A stretch of 64,000 bases of DNA from Bolinopsis microptera (lineage: Eukaryota > Ctenophora > Tentaculata > Lobata > Bolinopsidae): assembly GCF_026151205.1 (NCBI RefSeq), contig NC_087079.1, positions 9,290,635-9,354,634 on the forward strand, written 5' to 3'. The notes under the pieces are model-generated. The model made no database searches, had not been told where the DNA came from, and saw only the letters and a list, made by a program, of their open reading frames with translations. Made by a program: the position numbers and the translations under genes. This document shows, piece after piece, positions 61,601 through 64,000 of this stretch. Positions within the stretch are counted from its first letter, which is position 1. Every line of letters starts with the position of its first letter.

Positions 61601-64000
61601 CAATGTGGAGATAACTCTTTCAGTGCTGCTGGAGCTTCTTCATGTTCTGATTGTCCTGAAGACATGGTCTCAGCTGCCGGTTCTACATCAGAGGATGATT
61701 GCTTTTATGGTAAGAAAAATGCTGTATTTTATTATAAACATACTGTGATGCAATGGAAACAAATAAACTCCGATTCCTTGAATTCGATTTAAGCTGTGCA
61801 ATTGTTGTTATATTTTTAGATTATCATTTAATTTTAGTAAGTATAATATCTTTTTATAAGTAGTATTTGGTTATTTTGCCACTGTTAATGGTATTCGTTA
61901 TAGCTCCCTGCTCGGCTGGAAGCTACATGACGGAAAGTGGATGTCAGCAATGTGGAGATAACTCTTTCAGTGCTGCTGGAGCTTCTTCATGTTCTGATTG
62001 TCCTGAAGACATGGTCTCAGCTGCCGGTTCTACATCAGAGGATGATTGCGTTTATGGTAAGAAAAGTCCTATATTTTATTATAAACACACTGCGATGCAA
62101 TGGAGACAACTCAACTCCGATTCCTTGAATTCCATTTAAGCAGCACAATTATTGGGGTTATCTTTTTAGATGATCATTTAAGCAGTGGTTGATTCTTTCG
62201 AGATTGCTAATGATATTTGTTACAGCTCCCTGCTCGGCTGGAAGCTTCATGACGGAAAGTGGATGTCAGCAATGTGGAGATAATACTTTCAGTGCTGCTG
62301 GAGCTTCTTCATGTTCTGATTGTCCTGAAAACATGGTCTCAGTTGCTGGTTCTACATCAGAAGATGATTGCGTTTATGGTAAGAAAAGTACTATATTTTA
62401 TTATAAACATACTGTAATGCAATGGAAACAACTAAACTCCGATTCCTTGAATTCCATATAAGCAGCACAATTATTGTGGTTATCTTTTTAGATTATCATT
62501 TAAGTATTGTTTGGTTCTTTTGCCACTGTTGACTGCTAACGGTATTTGTTACAGTCCCTTGCTCGGCTGGAAGCTACATGACGGAGAGTGGATGTCAGCA
62601 ATGTGGAGATAACTCTTTCAGTTTTGCTGGAGCGTTTTCATGTTCCAGTTGTCCTGAAAATATGGTTTCAGTTGCCGGCTCTATGTCGGAGGATGATTGT
62701 GTTTTTGGTAAAAACTAAAAATGAGAACTTATTGAACTGCTACTGATTATCTACTACTAAAAGATAATTTTTGTTACTACTTATAGCCATTTAGAGAAAG
62801 TCTTTATAACTAAGGCTAAAAGGCTTTAAGATTTCTCATGGAATAGTTTGGCTCGTTCTGAAATGACGTATTTCAGCACCATGCTTTGCTGGAAACTACA
62901 TGACGGATAGTGGATGTCAGCAATGTGGAAACAACACTTTCAGTGCTGCTGGAGCTTTTTCTTGTACAAGCTGTCCTGAAGACATGGCCTCAGCTGTTGG
63001 TTCTACATCAGAGGAGGATTGTGTTTTCGGTAAGAATGGGACGACCAAATTTTAACATTATAATGAGCTGCGATAAAAAACATTTCATATTAATTTTTTC
63101 TAAATAAACTATATTTCTACCATTGAAGTGTTTTCTGTTAATTATTGATTAGTTATTCCCGAAACGAAAAGAGATACGAATAGCTACTGGTGGATATTGA
63201 GACAACAGGCTGGAAAGGGGATCTCTTCACGATAGAAGTTGGGTGTGGTGGGTTTTCTCAGAACCTCGAATATTCAATTTCCTTAACAGCACCAGGGATA
63301 AGAAGAGGAGGGCACTGAATACCATTGCAGTAGTGTCCCTCAAAGGTTCTTACATTATTTGGCTTGGTCGCTACAACAAGACCTGGAGTGACAACTGGCA
63401 ACTGGCTAAAAGACCAGGCCCAGTTTAATCCTGATAAACAGCTGACCGTGGGGCCCATAAAACGTCGTTCAAAACTACATCTGGGGTCGTAAGTTCCAGA
63501 CATCAGAAGAAGTCAAACGGTGTGGATGATTCTGCGTCTGAAAAGACTAAAGAATTGAGGTAATAATAGTTGGTTTGGTCTCCATCTAATTTGATAATTT
63601 TCAGCTCCATGCTTGGCTGGAAGTTACATGACAGACAATGGATGTCAGCAATGTGGAGAGAACACTTTCAGTGCTGCTGGAGCTTCTTCATGTTCTGATT
63701 GTCCTATAAAAAACATGGTTTCAGCTGCTGGTTCTTCATCAGAGGATGATTGCGTTTTTGGTAAGAATTTTATCACATTATATTGCAGCTGAACACATCA
63801 TTGAAGCACATTTTTATCTATTTTCCGATTCCCCAAATCCATTTCATGATTCAAATCAGTGATATACATTATTCAAAGATAGTCACCATTTATTCATATT
63901 GGATTTTTCTCAGATCTCTGCTCGGCTGGAAGCTACATGACGGATAATGGATGTCAACAATGCGGAGAGAACACTTTCAGTGCTGCTGGAGCTTCTTTTT
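46547..64000 (+). CDS. Large secreted multidomain protein: signal peptide, TSP1, GDNF/GAS1-like domain, 35+ GCC2/GCC3 repeats (partial)
   Basis: Probable extracellular-matrix or secreted protein; not recognised as a named gene. Exons before the array, all with GT-AG and matching phases: 46547-46601, 46760-46945, 47679-47726, 48050-48220, 48935-49106, 49406-49485, 50038-50103, 50594-50728, 51027-51173. They give 353 residues. The order is an 18-residue signal peptide, acidic linker, TSP1 (about 98-153), cysteine domain resembling GDNF/GAS1 (about 154-237), Lys-rich linkers (238-304) and the first GCC2/GCC3 repeat. The 153-bp exon array follows. Nearly all junctions are phase 1, as in modular genes built by exon shuffling. 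A TTACAG acceptor lies just before GGCAACATG, so a 5' leader is spliced on (cis or trans). The 3' end is outside the window. Confidence 0.85.
46760..46945 (+). CDS. Linker exon with tandem triple splice acceptor
   Basis: 62 codons in phase 1. Two and a half copies of a 39-bp unit encode GDEETTPKIFNIS-type peptide. Each unit ends in TTTAATATTTCAG, so acceptors lie before 46,760, 46,799 and 46,838; all keep the frame. Donor TCTG/GTATGT. The sequence is acidic and Thr-rich with NIS glycosylation sequons. Confidence 0.8.
47052..47390. repeat. 11-bp minisatellite (CTCGTGGCACT)n
   Basis: About 30 near-perfect units in an intron. Because 11 is not a multiple of 3, all frames on both strands stay open and encode the same cyclic peptide; none is a gene. 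Confidence 0.95.
47679..47726 (+). CDS. Short linker exon
   Basis: 48 bp, acceptor TTATTTAG/GTAATG, donor AAAAG/GTACTG, phase 1-1, encodes NEKDKTTVEEGLDGK. Supported by phase and charge similarity to the neighbours only. Confidence 0.6.
48050..48220 (+). CDS. TSP1 domain exon
   Basis: 57 codons with a textbook thrombospondin type 1 repeat: WKLGECSATCGGGKQTGTRTC, then cysteines at DC, RC and SC (six in all). The branch-point-like CTAAC at 48,023 precedes the CCTGCAG acceptor; donor ACAG/GTTAGA. TSP1 modules bind matrix partners and glycosaminoglycans in other proteins. Confidence 0.9.
48411..48895. repeat. 15-bp minisatellite (CCTCACCCACCAGTG)n
   Basis: Over 30 imperfect units just before the cysteine-domain exon. 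Plus frames read Pro/His or Ser/Pro/Thr, minus frames VGEAL-type peptides. A frame in phase with the next exon runs through it, so an extended exon is possible but the CCCCTCAG acceptor at 48,934 is better. Confidence 0.9.
48935..49485 (+). CDS. GDNF-receptor/GAS1-like cysteine domain (two exons)
   Basis: Exons 48,935-49,106 and 49,406-49,485, joined in phase 2. The Cys pattern FCDQAKEKCDEDVKGC, TC, CSDEC, then FKCKCQP, KKC, KEKC and SAC follows the GDNF/GAS1 domain layout (C-x6-C-x5-C ... C-x3-C ... C-x-C ... C). In GFR-alpha and GAS1 this fold binds GDNF-family ligands or Hedgehog. The assignment is by spacing only. Confidence 0.6.
49539..49562. repeat. Poly-G tract (24 G)
   Basis: Uninterrupted G-run in an intron; its length is unlikely to be accurate in any assembly. 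Confidence 0.95.
50038..50728 (+). CDS. Two Lys/Glu-rich linker exons
   Basis: 50,038-50,103 (ECDEKIKEKKPKGNKKKDED) and 50,594-50,728 (Ser/Glu-rich, then GKGVGRGKGRYKKVNKKKEP and EPPTEPEGP), both phase 1-1. They include basic clusters that could bind heparin-like polymers or be cleaved. The last cysteine of the preceding domain may be in the first exon. Confidence 0.7.
51027..51173 (+). CDS. Divergent first GCC2/GCC3 exon
   Basis: 147 bp, phase 1-1: ICSEATFLTAAGCQPCG, then SCPEGMISEVGSTSENDC. It keeps the six cysteines of the array repeats but is about half identical to them, so it has escaped homogenisation. Separated from the array by a 1.5-kb intron holding a LINE ORF1-like frame. Confidence 0.85.
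51539..52399 (-). CDS. LINE ORF1-like protein, antisense in an intron
   Basis: An open frame runs from 52,504; the start at 52,399 (MEKMDLESINYRWDEIYSW) looks better because the upstream codons are merely hydrophobic. It has a coiled-coil-like centre (LQAKLIQNQETLISVQQELS) and an RRM-like part (RNLLVFGLPEEEQEELEVRI; RPVKVCLTSS; VFLSPDRSLEQREARKELI). This is the layout of ORF1 proteins of CR1/L2-type LINEs. No RT or endonuclease adjoins it, and it has no stop in about 287 codons. The 5' side has two copies of AATGTGCTATTACTGAACT at 52,509-52,550. Confidence 0.7.
   Translation of the reverse strand: MEKMDLESINYRWDEIYSWSKEQLRNFGKPYGKMTDIADPKFAKSVNKPELVGICSRSYEYIGYLMETVESYRNCCTTLQAKLIQNQETLISVQQELSQCKSEKLESMKKIVETSVADSVKEEIKTYSAIVSNSQTVTAPVICPEALKNVVKTVVAEEDRSRNLLVFGLPEEEQEELEVRIGEVLEEIGQKPKVEVVRLGKKKTSTCTRPVKVCLTSSLIVHQVLANARKLRQSAKFKTVFLSPDRSLEQREARKELIASMRAKALAEPDKKFYIKEGQIFSCSRN
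62555..62707 (+). CDS. GCC2/GCC3 exon 31, diverging
   Basis: VPCSAGSYMTESGC at the start, FSFAGAFSCSSCPENMVSVAG in the middle and CVFG at the end. It marks where the uniform array gives way to diverged repeats. Confidence 0.9.
62877..63029 (+). CDS. GCC2/GCC3 exon 32, diverged
   Basis: Starts PCFAGNYMTDSGCQQCGNN, then SCTSCPEDMASAVG and EEDCVFG. Acceptor GTATTTCAG. Six cysteines kept. Confidence 0.9.
63030..63604. other. Long intron with a decayed mobile-element fragment
   Basis: 575 bp instead of about 170. 63,190-63,440 reads DIETTGWKGDLFTIEVGCGG in one frame, reminiscent of a VEVGCRGF block often found downstream of animal LINE RTs. Weak evidence. Confidence 0.3.
63605..63760 (+). CDS. 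GCC2/GCC3 exon 33, one codon longer
   Basis: PCLAGSYMTDNGCQQCGEN, SCSDCPIKNMVSAAG, EDDCVFG. CPIKNM replaces CPEDM, adding one residue in frame. Confidence 0.9.
63914..64000 (+). CDS. GCC2/GCC3 exon 34, cut by the window end
   Basis: Acceptor TTTTTCTCAG, then DLCSAGSYMTDNGCQQCGEN and onward; the array continues beyond the window. Confidence 0.88.

Larger units (their letters stand above)
52670..64000 (+). repeat. Tandem exon array: 34 GCC2/GCC3 (ephrin-receptor-like) exons
   Basis: Exon starts: 52670, 52995, 53325, 53650, 53975, 54308, 54633, 54951, 55276, 55600, 55933, 56258, 56576, 56901, 57219, 57544, 57866, 58190, 58515, 58840, 59165, 59487, 59811, 60144, 60469, 60787, 61201, 61557, 61904, 62226, 62555, 62877, 63605, 63914. 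Each is 153 bp except 63,605-63,760 (156 bp) and the last, cut by the window. Acceptor TTACAG/CTCCCTGC, donor TATG/GTAAGA. Each encodes PCSAGSYMTESGCQQCG, then SCSECPEDMVSAAG and EDDCVYG, six cysteines. No exon carries a stop or indel. Introns are about 172 bp and are conserved nearly as well as the exons. Confidence 0.95.

Noticed and set aside
52670-63030. CRISPR-like regular repeats
   Set aside because: The repeats are 153-bp coding exons with splice sites and homologous introns, not short direct repeats with unique spacers.
63243-63503. Short frames on both strands in the long intron
   Set aside because: Probably LINE debris; no splice-compatible role and no conserved domain.

Overview
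The window looks like AT-rich nuclear DNA of an invertebrate metazoan. Genes are split by GT-AG introns and encode animal extracellular modules: LDL receptor class A (LDLa), rhodopsin-type 7TM, thrombospondin type 1 (TSP1), a GDNF-receptor/GAS1-like cysteine domain and GCC2/GCC3 (ephrin-receptor-like) repeats. Animal-type LINEs and DNA transposons are abundant. I cannot name the phylum from sequence alone, and nothing bacterial (operons, Shine-Dalgarno sites, CRISPR) is present.

Left part (1-33,998): three direct tandem copies of a unit of about 12-13 kb. Unit 1 is 1-13,220 (cut by the window edge), unit 2 is 13,221-25,238 and unit 3 is 25,239 to about 33,998. Each carries, on the minus strand, one gene for an LDLa-rich class A GPCR resembling GRL101/relaxin-receptor proteins but without visible leucine-rich repeats. 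Splice phases give four coding exons: signal peptide, two short exons, and one very large exon holding the LDLa ectodomain, seven TM segments and an Ala/Glu/Thr-rich tail. A second signal-peptide exon with the same phase lies upstream in every unit, and unit 3 has a third. Unit 1 adds up to an exact open frame of 1,231 codons, except that a 2.67-kb hairpin element with piggyBac hallmarks sits in a TTAA in the TM5 coding region. Units 2 and 3 carry many single-base indels in the big exon, and unit 2 also has a CR1/L2-type LINE in it. Comparing the three copies acts as an insertion detector: it resolves a solo-LTR candidate, a hAT MITE, a repeat-rich element with an 8-bp target duplication, and others to the base.

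Middle part (34,000-46,500): a mobile-element zone. It holds a Merlin-like element with a transposase fragment, a nearly complete but broken LOA/I-group LINE (minus strand), a quiet AT-rich stretch (about 40-42.8 kb), and a composite pogo/DDE_1-type element with a hAT element nested inside it, all inserted at one TA in an older LINE reverse-transcriptase fragment.

Right part (46,547-64,000, running off the window): one plus-strand gene for a large secreted or extracellular-matrix-type protein. The order is signal peptide, acidic GEETTP linker, TSP1, GDNF/GAS1-like cysteine domain, Lys-rich linkers, one divergent GCC2/GCC3 exon, then at least 34 further tandem exons of 153 bp (51 residues, six cysteines), each flanked by introns of about 172 bp. 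All these repeat exons are phase 1-1 and open. Introns and exons are homogenised together in higher-order blocks, which indicates repeated unequal exchange. An intact LINE-ORF1-like reading frame lies antisense in one intron.
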